Assembly (NCBI RefSeq): GCF_024539675.1
Contig: NZ_JAHHIT010000055.1
Span: forward strand, 1 to 64,000
Length of the DNA: 64,000 nt
DNA from: Streptomyces hilarionis
GTDB lineage: Bacteria > Actinomycetota > Actinomycetes > Streptomycetales > Streptomycetaceae
Reading direction: 5' to 3'
A program made the translations under genes and the position numbers. The notes under the pieces are model-generated. The model saw nothing but the letters and a program-made list of their open reading frames with translations. It was not told where the DNA came from and ran no database searches. Below, in pieces: positions 1-7,951 of this stretch. Every line of letters starts with the position of its first letter. The stretch's first letter is position 1.

Positions 1-598
1 GTACGCGGGCCAGAGTGTTCCGTCATGACTCTCCCTCCGGTCTCTCCATCGACTGCCCTCGACTGCCGCTTTGCAACACGTCTGCTGGGTAACGAAGTTG
101 AGGGTTTCTCGGGGTGGGGTATCTGAGACACGCTCATCCTCCCTAGCGGGCCTTCGATTCCGGGATGGCGTTCCGGTGCGTCGCCCGGAGCTGAGCAAGG
201 ATCGCAGAGCGATGCATCATGGTGAGTCGTTGTGTAGTTTTTGGGGTCAGGCTGGCATGCCTCCCTGGCGCGGTCGGGCGTACCGCCGCGGGCTGAGTGC
301 GCCCAGGTGTACAGCGACGACAACGGAAGCACTCGGCTGCGAAAGGCGGGTGTCCTGGGATGAGACAGGTGCAAGCCACATCACGCCTCACCTGCCAACC
401 CACCTGACTTGCAAGCACCGCCGGGCATCTCCAGCTCCACAAGCATCACAACTCGCCGGCCCCTTTCTCCACCCCCCTCCGACAGCCCCCATTGTGTGCT
501 CTGCCGTCTGCCTGCCAGCCCCAGCGGTATTGCCCGGTGTCGGCGTCGTCATGACCAGCGTGATCACTGCCGACCACCGCTTTGCGTCCGATACGGGT
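1..598. other. Left-edge stretch with no recognisable gene
   Basis: This stretch has visibly lower GC than the rest of the window. Open frames exist on both strands, but none has a recognisable protein, a convincing ribosome binding site or normal third-position GC bias. It may be a decayed sequence or the downstream flank of a gene outside the window. I see no RNA gene or repeat in it. Confidence 0.5.
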
Positions 599-1435
599 TC
601 AGGATCGGAATGCATTCAGGAGGAGCTTCCCGAACTCGGTGGGGTGCGTGGTGAGGCCGGTGTGACCGCCGGGAAAGTGCTGGAGTTCCTTGCTGAGCCG
701 CTCGGCCAGGAAGGCGGCCGCACGGTAGGGCAGCTCGCCGCGTGAGTCCTGGCCGCAGGCGAGCACGAGCCGGTCAGACAGCGCCTCCAGCTTGTGGGTG
801 TCGGGGGCGTAGGACATGAAGCTGGGCACGATGCGCCCGACGAAGTAGGGCAGGTTGGCCATCGTCCGCTCGGCCCGCGCCGCTGCCTGGGGTGGAAGTG
901 TGAGCTCGGCCTTCGGCTCCATGGTCTCGCCGTCCTTCTTGAGACCCGCAGCGAACACGGTCATCGCCGGCATGAGCCCCTCTGTGTGAAGCGTGTCCTG
1001 CACGCGCGCGATGAGCATGCGGTGTTCGAGTGCGTCCGGCAGGACTTCCACGACCGGCGGCTCGTGCGCCACGACGCGCTGGACGCGTTCGGGGTGGGTG
1101 GTGAGTAGGTGCAGGGCGGCGATCGCGCCCGAGCTGGAGCCGAACACCCGGGCGGGCTCATCTGGTGACAGCAGCGCCAGTATGCGCAAGGCGTCGTCGG
1201 CGTGTTCGGCCACGCTCTGCTCCGCTTCAGGGTCGTCCAGGGTACTGCGGGACATGCCTCGCGGGTCGTAGGTGGCGACGGTGTATTCGGTGGTCAGGGC
1301 GTCGGTGACGGCATCGTAGGAGGCCGCGTCGCCCGCCCCTCCGGGGATGAGGAGCAGGAGCGGGCCCTGGCCGCGCATCTCGTAGTGCAGGGTCGCACCG
1401 CTCACGCGCAGGCTGCCGATGGTCGGGGTGGTCAT
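599..1435 (-). CDS. Alpha/beta hydrolase
   Basis: A 278-residue protein of the alpha/beta hydrolase fold, the usual length for the family. It shows the HG-type oxyanion region (IPGGAGDAASYD near residue 32), a nucleophile elbow GSSSG near residue 100 and a late GGHTG segment that would carry the catalytic His. The ATG start at 1435 overlaps the last bases of the upstream TetR gene (ATGA), so the two are translationally coupled and form a regulator-plus-enzyme operon on the minus strand. The substrate cannot be told from sequence; such pairs often deal with small esters or lactones. The frame stays open upstream, but that extension is the antisense shadow of the TetR gene. Confidence 0.88.
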   Translation of the reverse strand: MTTPTIGSLRVSGATLHYEMRGQGPLLLLIPGGAGDAASYDAVTDALTTEYTVATYDPRGMSRSTLDDPEAEQSVAEHADDALRILALLSPDEPARVFGSSSGAIAALHLLTTHPERVQRVVAHEPPVVEVLPDALEHRMLIARVQDTLHTEGLMPAMTVFAAGLKKDGETMEPKAELTLPPQAAARAERTMANLPYFVGRIVPSFMSYAPDTHKLEALSDRLVLACGQDSRGELPYRAAAFLAERLSKELQHFPGGHTGLTTHPTEFGKLLLNAFRS

Positions 1436-2025
1436 GCGGGGTCTCCTTCTCGGGAGGGGGGCCAGTGCTCCAGGAGGGTATGGAGGGCGTCGAGGGCGCG
1501 GACCCAGGACTGCTGCAGCGAACGGTCGTGCGCGAAGCCGCCCGCGGCCTCCAGGGCGACGAAGCCGTGGAAGGTGCTGCGCAGCAACCGGACCGCATCT
1601 GTCAGGTCGGGCTCGGTCAGTCCGTAACCGCGCAGCATGCCGTAGGTAAGCTCGACTGCGCGTCGCGGTCCGGCCGCCTTTGCGGCCAGCGCGGGGTCGA
1701 TCTGAATCGGGGTCTGCGTCGCCATGTAGCGACCCGGGTGCTTGTGGGCGTACTCCCGCCATGCGTCGGCGAACGCGACCAGGGCGTCCTTGCCTGCCAG
1801 TCCGGAGGTCGCCTCCGCAATACGAATGGTCTTCTCGTCCGCCGCCAGCAGCGCAATCCGTCCGCGCAGATCCTCCAGGTTGCGGACGTGCGTGTAGAGG
1901 CTCGCGTCCTTCACGCCGAGGCGTCGCGCCAACTGCGACATGGTCACCCGGTCGAGCCCGACCTCGTCCGCCAGTTCGGCACCCGCGATCGTCACTCGCT
2001 CCGCCGTCAGCCCTGCTCGCACCAT
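1432..2025 (-). CDS. TetR/AcrR family transcriptional regulator
   Basis: A 197-residue repressor. The N-terminal helix-turn-helix is clear (LDRVTMSQLARRLGVKDASLYTHV, about residues 24-47), and the C-terminal half resembles the WHG-containing TetR ligand domain (TYGMLRGYGLTEPDLTDAVR, then STFHGFVALEAAGGF). ATG at 2025 follows an AGGGAGGG ribosome binding site. The stop overlaps the start of the alpha/beta hydrolase gene by four bases, so both are transcribed together. A nearly perfect palindrome sits about 40 bp upstream, which implies autoregulation of this two-gene operon. The ligand is unknown. Confidence 0.9.
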   Translation of the reverse strand: MVRAGLTAERVTIAGAELADEVGLDRVTMSQLARRLGVKDASLYTHVRNLEDLRGRIALLAADEKTIRIAEATSGLAGKDALVAFADAWREYAHKHPGRYMATQTPIQIDPALAAKAAGPRRAVELTYGMLRGYGLTEPDLTDAVRLLRSTFHGFVALEAAGGFAHDRSLQQSWVRALDALHTLLEHWPPSREGDPA

Positions 2026-2049
2026 GCACCCTCCCTGTCATCCTAGAAG

Positions 2050-2076
2050 CCCTAGTTTTAACCTAGGGGCCCTAGG
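2050..2076. promoter_or_regulatory. Palindromic TetR operator candidate
   Basis: Positions 2062-2076 read CCTAGGGGCCCTAGG, a perfect inverted repeat with 7-bp arms around one G. A second overlapping inverted repeat has CCCTAG at 2050-2055 and CTAGGG at 2063-2068. The CTAG core is rare in this GC-rich DNA yet occurs four times between 2043 and 2075. The position, just upstream of the TetR gene at 1432-2025, fits an autoregulatory operator. Confidence 0.6.
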
Positions 2077-2405
2077 TAATGCAACCGGGAGCCATCACTC
2101 ACACCGGTACTGCTCCTGGGGGTGGCGCGCGACACCGAAGAAGTCGGCCGCCCGGCTTCGGCACTTCGAAGCTCGCTTCGCCGGGGCGCGGTGAGTGGCG
2201 GGTGGCCGGGGGCAGGGGTGAAGCTGGAGGTGGCCGCCGGAGGCCGGGAGCAGCCCGGCGGAAGTGCCTTCGGGCCTGTGCACAGGGGGCCGCGGGTGCG
2301 GTCGGGTGACTCGAAGCCCGGGATCGGGGAACCGGAAGTGGGGCCATGACCCACCAGGGGAGGCCGGGCGTGCGGATGATCGGCTTTCTCATCGGAAGAA
2401 GGACC
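2077..2405. other. Intergenic region before the SRPBCC gene
   Basis: About 330 bp separate the TetR operator from the SRPBCC gene. A GTG or ATG start inside it (for example ATG at 2346) is possible for the downstream frame, but GAAGAAGGACC just before 2406 is the better ribosome binding site. No other gene, repeat or RNA is recognised. Confidence 0.4.
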
Positions 2406-3005
2406 ATGATGGCGCACGAAGAGGACGACGGGCGTACCGGCGGCGGCGACGGCGCCACACGCCGCCGTCCGCTGCGCGAGCGGCACGTCGAGGAGACGGT
2501 CGAGGTCGCGGTGCCGGTCCGTACGGCCTACAACCAGTGGACGCAGTTCAAGACGTTTCCGCGTTTCTCGGCCGTGGTGCGCGACGTCGAGCAGGTCAGG
2601 CCCACGGTCACCGCGTGGACCATCGGCTACGGCCCGGTGCGCCACCGTTTCGCGGTCGAGATCGTGGAACAGGACCCCGACGCCTACCTGGCCTGGCGGG
2701 GCTTGGAGCAGCATCCCACCCATGAGGGCGAGGTCGAGTTCCGGCCGACGGAGTCCGGGGGTACGGCGATCACCGTCCGGATGCTCCTGCGGCCGCACGG
2801 CGCCGTGAAGGTCCTCGCCCGTTCCCGCAGGGTCACGGAGTTGGCCGCCCGGTTGGTCCGCGGAGAACTTGTCAGCTTCAAGGATTTCATCGAAGGGCTC
2901 GGCCAGGAGGGTGGCGCCTGGCGCGGCACCATCCGTAACGGCCGTGTCCAGCACGACACCCCGGAACCGCCCAGGAGCCGTGTCGCCCAGTGGCCCGTCG
3001 GCTGA
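2406..3005 (+). CDS. SRPBCC family protein (COQ10/cyclase-like)
   Basis: About 199 residues from the chosen ATG, which follows an AGAAGGACC ribosome binding site; an in-frame ATG at 2346 would add 20 residues. The core reads as a START-like SRPBCC fold: EETVEVAVPVRTAYNQWTQF, FPRFSAVVRDVEQV, WTIGYGPVRHRFAVEIVEQ and a C-terminal amphipathic helix. In Streptomyces this kind binds hydrophobic small molecules; no catalytic residues can be assigned. It lies 36 bp upstream of a YdeP-type oxidoreductase on the same strand and is probably co-transcribed with it. The tail after about residue 170 is Pro/Arg-rich and looks disordered. Confidence 0.82.
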   Translation: MMAHEEDDGRTGGGDGATRRRPLRERHVEETVEVAVPVRTAYNQWTQFKTFPRFSAVVRDVEQVRPTVTAWTIGYGPVRHRFAVEIVEQDPDAYLAWRGLEQHPTHEGEVEFRPTESGGTAITVRMLLRPHGAVKVLARSRRVTELAARLVRGELVSFKDFIEGLGQEGGAWRGTIRNGRVQHDTPEPPRSRVAQWPVG

Positions 3006-3041
3006 CCCGCCCGCCCGACACGGCAAGAGAAAGGCCAAGCG

Positions 3042-5354
3042 ATGCAGAACCCGCCCGGTGAGGAGCCGGAGACCTCCCTCTCCGTGACACCGCCGAAGAA
3101 GTGGGCGGCCGGGGTGCCCGCCGTCGTGCACGCGCTGGAGTACTCCCTGGAGCAGACCTCCCCGCGCAAGACCGGGGTCGACCTGCTCACCATGAACCAG
3201 GTGGGCGGGATCGACTGCCCCGGCTGCGCGTGGGCGGACCCTGCCCCGGGCCGGCGTCACCGCAACGAGTACTGCGAGAACGGCGCCAAGCACATCAACG
3301 ACGAGGCCACCACGCGCCGGATCACCGCCGGCTTCTTCCGCGAGCACAGCGTGTCAGACCTGGCCGCCCGTTCCGACATGTGGCTCAACCAGCAGGGCCG
3401 GCTCACCGAGCCGATGATCAAACGGCCCGGATCGGACCACTACGAGCCCATCGGCTGGAACGACGCCCTGGGCGTCCTCGCGCAGGAACTCAAAGGGCTG
3501 GACTCGCCCGACGAGGCGGTCTTCTACACCTCCGGCCGGGCCAGCAACGAAGCCGCCTTCGTCTTCCAGCTCTTCGCCCGCGCCCTGGGCACCAACAACC
3601 TGCCCGACTGCAGCAACATGTGCCACGAGTCCAGCGGCTTCGCCCTGAACGAGACCCTCGGCGTCGGCAAGGGCACCGTGAGCCTGGACGACCTCCACCA
3701 CGCGGAACTGATCTTCCTGGTGGGGCAGAACCCCGGCAGCAACCACCCGCGCCAGCTCTCCGCCCTGGAGGAGGCCAAGCGCAACGGCGGCCGCATCGTG
3801 GCGGTCAACCCGCTGCCGGAGGCGGGGCTGCGGCGCTTCAAGAACCCGCAGAAGCCGCGCGGGGTCGTGGGGCGGGGCACCCAGATCGCCGACCGTTTCC
3901 TGCACATCAAGCCCGGCGGGGACCTCGCCCTGTTCCAGGCACTGAACCGGCTGCTGCTGGAGGCGGAGGACGCGCGCCCCGGCACCGTCCTGGACCACGA
4001 CTTCATCGACGCCCACACCTCCGGCTTCGAGGAGTTCGCCCGGCACGCCCGCACCGTCGACTGGGACGACGTGCGCGCGGCGACGGGACTGACCCGCGAG
4101 GAGATCGAGAAGGTCCGCGACGAGGTCCTGGCCAGCGAACGGGTCGTCGTGTGCTGGGCGATGGGCATCACCCAGCACAAGCACGGCGTGCCCACCATCC
4201 GGGAGATCGTCAACTTCCTGATGCTGCGCGGCAACCTGGGACGTGCGGGCACGGGCGTCTGCCCGGTGCGCGGCCACAGCAACGTCCAGGGCGACCGCAC
4301 CATGGGCATCTGGGAGCAGATGCCGGACAGCTTCCTGGACGCCCTGGGAGAGGAGTTCGGCTTTGACCCGCCGCGCCCGCACGGCCTGGACTCGGTGAAC
4401 TCGATCAAGGCGATGCTGGAGGGCCGTGTCAAGGTCTTCCTCGCCCTGGCCGGGAACTTCGTGCGGGCAGCGCCCGACAGCGAGGTCACCGAGAAGGCGA
4501 TGCGCACGTGCCGGCTGACCGCCCACATCTCCACCAAGCTCAACCGCTCGCACACCGTCTGCGGTGACACCGCCCTGATCCTGCCGACGTTGGGGCGCAC
4601 CGAGCGTGACGTCCAGGCCGACGGCGAGCAGTTCGTCACCGTCGAGAACTCCATGAGCGAGGTGCACACCTCCCGGGGACGGATCGAACCGGCCTCGCGC
4701 ATGCTGCTCAGTGAGGTCGCCATCCTGTGCCGGCTCGCCCGGCTCAGCGTCGACGGCACGGGGGACATCCCCTGGGCGAAGTTCGAGGGCGACTACAACG
4801 CCATCCGCGACAGCATCTCCCGGATCGTGCCGGGCTTCCACGACTTCAACGCCCGGGTGACCCGCCCGGGTGGGTTCCAGCTGCCCAACCCGGTCAACGA
4901 GGGCGTGTTCCGGACCGAGACCGGCAAGGCCCGCTTCACCTGCAACGAGCCGGTGGTCCCCCTGGCCCCCGAGGGACACCTGCTGCTGCAGACCCTGCGC
5001 TCGCACGACCAGTGGAACACCGTCCCTTACACCAACAACGACCGCTACCGGGGCATCCACGGCAGCCGCCACGTCGTCCTGGTCAACCCGGCCGACCTGT
5101 CCGTGCTCGGCCTCGCCCAGGGCGACCGGGTGGACCTGGTGAGCGTCTGGGGGGACGGCATTGAGCGCCGGGCCGAGAATTTCGAGGTCGTGTCCTACCC
5201 GGCGGCCAAGGGGTCGGCTGCCGCCTACTACCCGGAGACGAACGTCCTGGTGCCGCTCGACAGCGTCGCCGACATGAGCAACCAGCCCACGTCCAAGGGC
5301 ATCGTCGTCCGCCTGGAGCCCACGGGCGACCGGTCCCAGGAGGCACCCGTCTGA
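3042..5354 (+). CDS. FdhF/YdeP family molybdopterin oxidoreductase
   Basis: A 770-residue protein matching the YdeP branch of the formate dehydrogenase-alpha/DMSO reductase superfamily. Visible hallmarks are NQVGGIDCPGCAW near residue 53, TSGRASNEAAFVFQLFAR near 167, CSNMCHESSG near 190, GQNPGSNHPR near 229 (dinucleotide-binding part of the molybdopterin domain) and a C-terminal molydop-binding domain (LLLQTLRSHDQWNT, then HVVLVNPADL). The classical N-terminal CxxCxxxC iron-sulfur site is not evident, as expected for YdeP-like members. The electron donor and substrate are unknown; E. coli YdeP is linked to acid resistance. The upstream SRPBCC gene is likely in the same operon, and a hairpin follows the stop codon. 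Confidence 0.92.
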   Translation: MQNPPGEEPETSLSVTPPKKWAAGVPAVVHALEYSLEQTSPRKTGVDLLTMNQVGGIDCPGCAWADPAPGRRHRNEYCENGAKHINDEATTRRITAGFFREHSVSDLAARSDMWLNQQGRLTEPMIKRPGSDHYEPIGWNDALGVLAQELKGLDSPDEAVFYTSGRASNEAAFVFQLFARALGTNNLPDCSNMCHESSGFALNETLGVGKGTVSLDDLHHAELIFLVGQNPGSNHPRQLSALEEAKRNGGRIVAVNPLPEAGLRRFKNPQKPRGVVGRGTQIADRFLHIKPGGDLALFQALNRLLLEAEDARPGTVLDHDFIDAHTSGFEEFARHARTVDWDDVRAATGLTREEIEKVRDEVLASERVVVCWAMGITQHKHGVPTIREIVNFLMLRGNLGRAGTGVCPVRGHSNVQGDRTMGIWEQMPDSFLDALGEEFGFDPPRPHGLDSVNSIKAMLEGRVKVFLALAGNFVRAAPDSEVTEKAMRTCRLTAHISTKLNRSHTVCGDTALILPTLGRTERDVQADGEQFVTVENSMSEVHTSRGRIEPASRMLLSEVAILCRLARLSVDGTGDIPWAKFEGDYNAIRDSISRIVPGFHDFNARVTRPGGFQLPNPVNEGVFRTETGKARFTCNEPVVPLAPEGHLLLQTLRSHDQWNTVPYTNNDRYRGIHGSRHVVLVNPADLSVLGLAQGDRVDLVSVWGDGIERRAENFEVVSYPAAKGSAAAYYPETNVLVPLDSVADMSNQPTSKGIVVRLEPTGDRSQEAPV

Positions 5355-5443
5355 CCGGGGCCGAGGCCGGGACCGGGACCGGCGACGTCGCGCCTTGGCG
5401 AGCGCGCGCCCGGGTGGAGATGCGCGGGCCGGGTAGCCGGGAG

Positions 5444-5477
5444 GGGCCCCGGTGCCGCAGGTTCGGTGCCGGGGCCC
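5444..5477. terminator. Bidirectional terminator-like hairpin
   Basis: GGGCCCCGG at 5444-5452 pairs with CCGGGGCCC at 5469-5477, with further partial pairing inside. It lies between the convergent YdeP-like gene and the secreted-protein gene, where a shared terminator is expected. There is no U-tract, as is common for Streptomyces hairpin terminators. Confidence 0.55.
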
Positions 5478-5487
5478 ACCGGCGCGG

Positions 5488-5940
5488 CTATGCGTGGCCG
5501 GTGTAGGCGGCGCTGCACGAGAAGGCTTCGCCCTTGACCGCGCAGAGCTGGATGGCGACCTCGGTGCCTTCTGCCAGGTTGCCGGTGTTCCACGGGCTGG
5601 TGTAGCCGGCCCCGTGCCCGCGTGTGGTGGCGACGCGGTCCGCCGAGATCGGAATGATCATGCTTGCTTCCATTCCCCACCCGTCGGCCAATTTGTCGTA
5701 CACCTGGAAGGCGTCCCCGGGAATACCGCAGCACCCCGGATCGGCGTTCCACACCATGACGCCCGCATAGGTCCCGTCGTTGTAGGCGGTGATGGTGAAG
5801 CTTCCGTCGGAGGCGACGCTGCTCTTTTTGAAGGTCCAGCTGGCTGCCGCTGCGTCGGTCGTCCCGAGCGTGACCGAGGCGGCGACCGTCATGGCGGTCG
5901 CCGCCAGCAGAGTGGCGATCCGGTTTTTCATCTTGGCCAT
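5488..5940 (-). CDS. Secreted protein of unknown function
   Basis: A 150-residue protein with a classical Sec signal peptide: MAKMKNR, then a hydrophobic core, with cleavage likely after TTDAAAA near residue 33. The mature part is small and beta-rich (WTFKKSSVASDGSFTITAYN) with two Cys pairs (GCC near residue 70, LCAV and SCSA near the end) that could form disulfides. ATG at 5940 is preceded by GAGGAG at good spacing. I do not recognise the domain; similar short secreted proteins are common in Streptomyces. It is transcribed alone and converges on the oxidoreductase operon. Confidence 0.8.
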   Translation of the reverse strand: MAKMKNRIATLLAATAMTVAASVTLGTTDAAAASWTFKKSSVASDGSFTITAYNDGTYAGVMVWNADPGCCGIPGDAFQVYDKLADGWGMEASMIIPISADRVATTRGHGAGYTSPWNTGNLAEGTEVAIQLCAVKGEAFSCSAAYTGHA

Positions 5941-6322
5941 CAGGAGCTCCTCGCAGCCGAAACGATCGGGTGGGAGAGAGACTGCCGGATGGCCTCGCGG
6001 GTGTCGTTGGCGGTCTGTCCACAGTTCCTTGGCCGGGCGTCCCGAACAGCCGTGCCGGATCGGCTGACCGTCGCGGCCAACGGGGGCGCCGAAGAGCGGA
6101 TCGCCCGTCGGCGCCGGACGCGCGGCCGCCGGTTGCGTGGGCGGCGACCGCTGTCTGACGGGACCACCGACCACACAACCGTCAACCCCGCGGACATTGA
6201 TGGGGGACCCTGTGAACGCGTAAGACGTCGCGGGGCTGATGGATAAGGTGTGCTGACGCCCAAGATCAAAAACGAGGGGCCGCCTCGCAAGGGCGTAGGG
6301 GTGGCCGGACAGGTACGGAAGA
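5941..6322. other. Divergent intergenic region between two secreted-protein genes
   Basis: About 380 bp lie between two divergently oriented secreted-protein genes. It is slightly lower in GC than its surroundings and must hold both promoters. I see no further gene and no clear palindrome. Confidence 0.4.
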
Positions 6323-6757
6323 GTGCGAAAGACCACGGGGAAGATCCTGGCGCTGGGCACCATGGCGACACTGGCGGTGGCCGTCAGTGCCTCGCCTGCG
6401 GCTGCGGCAGACAAGACGATCCGCAACGTCAAGGGTGCGTACGGCATCAGCGGGGAGTACTGGTACAACAGCGGGTCCTCGGCACGCGGCCTGAACGCCG
6501 TCGCGGCTCACAAGTCGGATCTCAAGAAGAAGTCGACGCTGTACGCCCGTTGGCTCTACAAGAAGCCCGGCGGCACCTACAAGGTGGGCAAGTCCTGGAG
6601 GAAGGCAACACTGTTCCGCGTGTTCGACGGAAGCTACGACGCCCAGGTCGCCTGGGGGAAGAACGACAGCCACACCGGGCCCAAGTTCCCCAAGAACACG
6701 GTGATCTGCACCCAGTTCAAGGGCAGCTCCACGAAGGTGTGCGCCACCCTGAAGTAG
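6323..6757 (+). CDS. Small secreted basic protein, unknown function
   Basis: 144 residues from a GTG start. The N-terminus is a Sec signal peptide (MRKTTGKILALGTM, then a hydrophobic run, with ASPAAAA as the likely cleavage site near residue 29). The mature region is Lys- and Tyr-rich (YWYNSGSSARG, SDLKKKSTLYARW, YKKPGGTYKVGKSW) and ends with VICTQFKGSSTKVCATLK, giving two Cys that could pair. No known domain is recognised. It may be an extracellular or cell-wall associated protein. It is divergent from the other secreted-protein gene. Confidence 0.78.
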   Translation: MRKTTGKILALGTMATLAVAVSASPAAAADKTIRNVKGAYGISGEYWYNSGSSARGLNAVAAHKSDLKKKSTLYARWLYKKPGGTYKVGKSWRKATLFRVFDGSYDAQVAWGKNDSHTGPKFPKNTVICTQFKGSSTKVCATLK

Positions 6758-6910
6758 GACGCTGCTCAAGGCTTCGGCGTAGTCGCGTGACGCCTGGTTC
6801 GTGACGATCTGTCAGCTCGTCAGTGCCACCGGAACGTGACAGGCACGGCTTCCAAGATCATGGAGTTCTCCATGCCCGTGATCGAAGTGGAAGACCGTGC
6901 CCGCCGACGC

Positions 6911-7066
6911 ACCCGTCGCTTCCCGGACCGAGACCCAGGCGGCGTGCGCACGCTCTGGCTATCGTGCTCGCACTGACCGCGTGCGCCGTTCTGGCGGGGG
7001 GCGACCTCCGTGCCGGCGGTCAGCGAGTGGATCGCCGATGCCCCGCCCCACCCGCTCCTCCTCTCT
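6911..7066 (+). pseudogene. Remnant of an ISAs1-like transposase N-terminus
   Basis: Translating across one frameshift gives LPGPRPRRRAHALAIVLAL then TACAVLAGG, continuing in another frame as ATSVPAVSEWIADAPPHPLL. This matches the N-terminal region seen in ISAs1-family transposases (basic run, hydrophobic ALTACAVLAGA helix, then a SEWAADAP-type segment). It is frameshifted near 7010 and stops at once, so it is a dead fragment. The remaining intergenic DNA from 6758 to 7126 holds nothing else that I recognise. Confidence 0.55.
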
Positions 7067-7126
7067 GAGCGTGGGGAGTCATCTCACCGCCTCGCGGTGA
7101 TGGCGAGGTTTCGGGTCACGTGGTGG

Positions 7127-7852
7127 TCACGTGGTTCCGGCCTGAAGGCGGAGGCCTGACAAAGTCAGCTCCAGTGCGGCGACGAACTGGTCCCTGTCGT
7201 CGTGCCCCGCGAATTCGTCGGCGATCTGCTGCACGAACGGAAATTCGACGCTGTCGAGCGACCGCCACTGCTCGACGAAGCGGTCGAGGTACGCGTCGCG
7301 GTCCATGTGGCCGTCGAGCACTTCCTGAGGGATCTCCGCGCCCAGGTCGGCGGCCGTGCCGATGACCACGCCCGTGATCGCCGACACCGCGTGGAAACGC
7401 TGCCGCGGCGTGAGGTCGAGGCGGAGGGTCTGCTGGCCGAGCTTCTCGTACAGCCGCAGCGAGTTGCCCTGCACGTCGGTGTTGCGCATGAAGTACGCCG
7501 TCAGCCAGGGCCGGTCGACGATCGCGTCGAACAGCGTGATGGCCATGGCACGGAGGTCGGCGATCGGGTCGTCGCTCTGCGGATGCCCCTCGACGAGGGC
7601 CAGGGCCTCCCCGATCGCGTGGTCGGTGGCGCGGTCGAGCAGTTCGTCCTTGCTGGAGACGTACCAGTAGATGGTGCCGACGCCGGTGCCGAGACGGGTG
7701 GCGAGCGCGCGGAAGGTCAGTGCCGGTGCGCCCGCCTCGTCGAGCAGGGCCACGGCTGCGCCGAGGACAGCCTCCAGCGAGTGCGAAGCACGCTTGCGCC
7801 CACGGGGAGAGCCTTTGGAGGGGAGCGTTCGCGGGCCTGTCATGGCATCCAT
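7127..7852 (-). CDS. TetR family repressor of the adjacent MFS gene
   Basis: About 241 residues. The helix-turn-helix is FRALATRLGTGVGTIYWYVSSKDELL (about residues 50-75), followed by the all-helical TetR ligand domain with a FMRNTDVQGN segment. The longest possible start (7882) lies inside the operator repeats, so I prefer an internal ATG at 7852 or 7843. The gene is divergent from an EmrB/QacA-type exporter with three tandem operator units between them, the standard layout for a drug-sensing repressor and its pump. The inducer is unknown. Confidence 0.88.
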   Translation of the reverse strand: MDAMTGPRTLPSKGSPRGRKRASHSLEAVLGAAVALLDEAGAPALTFRALATRLGTGVGTIYWYVSSKDELLDRATDHAIGEALALVEGHPQSDDPIADLRAMAITLFDAIVDRPWLTAYFMRNTDVQGNSLRLYEKLGQQTLRLDLTPRQRFHAVSAITGVVIGTAADLGAEIPQEVLDGHMDRDAYLDRFVEQWRSLDSVEFPFVQQIADEFAGHDDRDQFVAALELTLSGLRLQAGTT

Positions 7853-7872
7853 CCAATCACAGCTTGCCCTCG

Positions 7873-7926
7873 TATCGAACATGGTTCTAGTATCGAACCA
7901 CGTTCCAATATCGAACGTCGTTCGTT
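7873..7926. promoter_or_regulatory. Three tandem 18-bp TetR operator units
   Basis: TATCGAACnnnGTTCnnn occurs three times in exact register, starting at 7873, 7891 and 7909. Each unit holds the inverted repeat GAAC-N3-GTTC. The array lies between the divergent TetR repressor and MFS exporter genes and ends 26 bp before the exporter start. The 18-bp period places the sites on a similar face of the helix, suggesting cooperative binding. Confidence 0.75.
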
Positions 7927-7951
7927 GCGACGTTCAGGGAGGGGGCCGGCC

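Noticed and set aside
71..745. Open frame at the left edge
   Set aside because: No family resemblance, no ribosome binding site, and overlap with the end of the alpha/beta hydrolase gene.
3354..5072. Long minus-strand frame of 572 codons
   Set aside because: Antisense shadow of the molybdopterin oxidoreductase.
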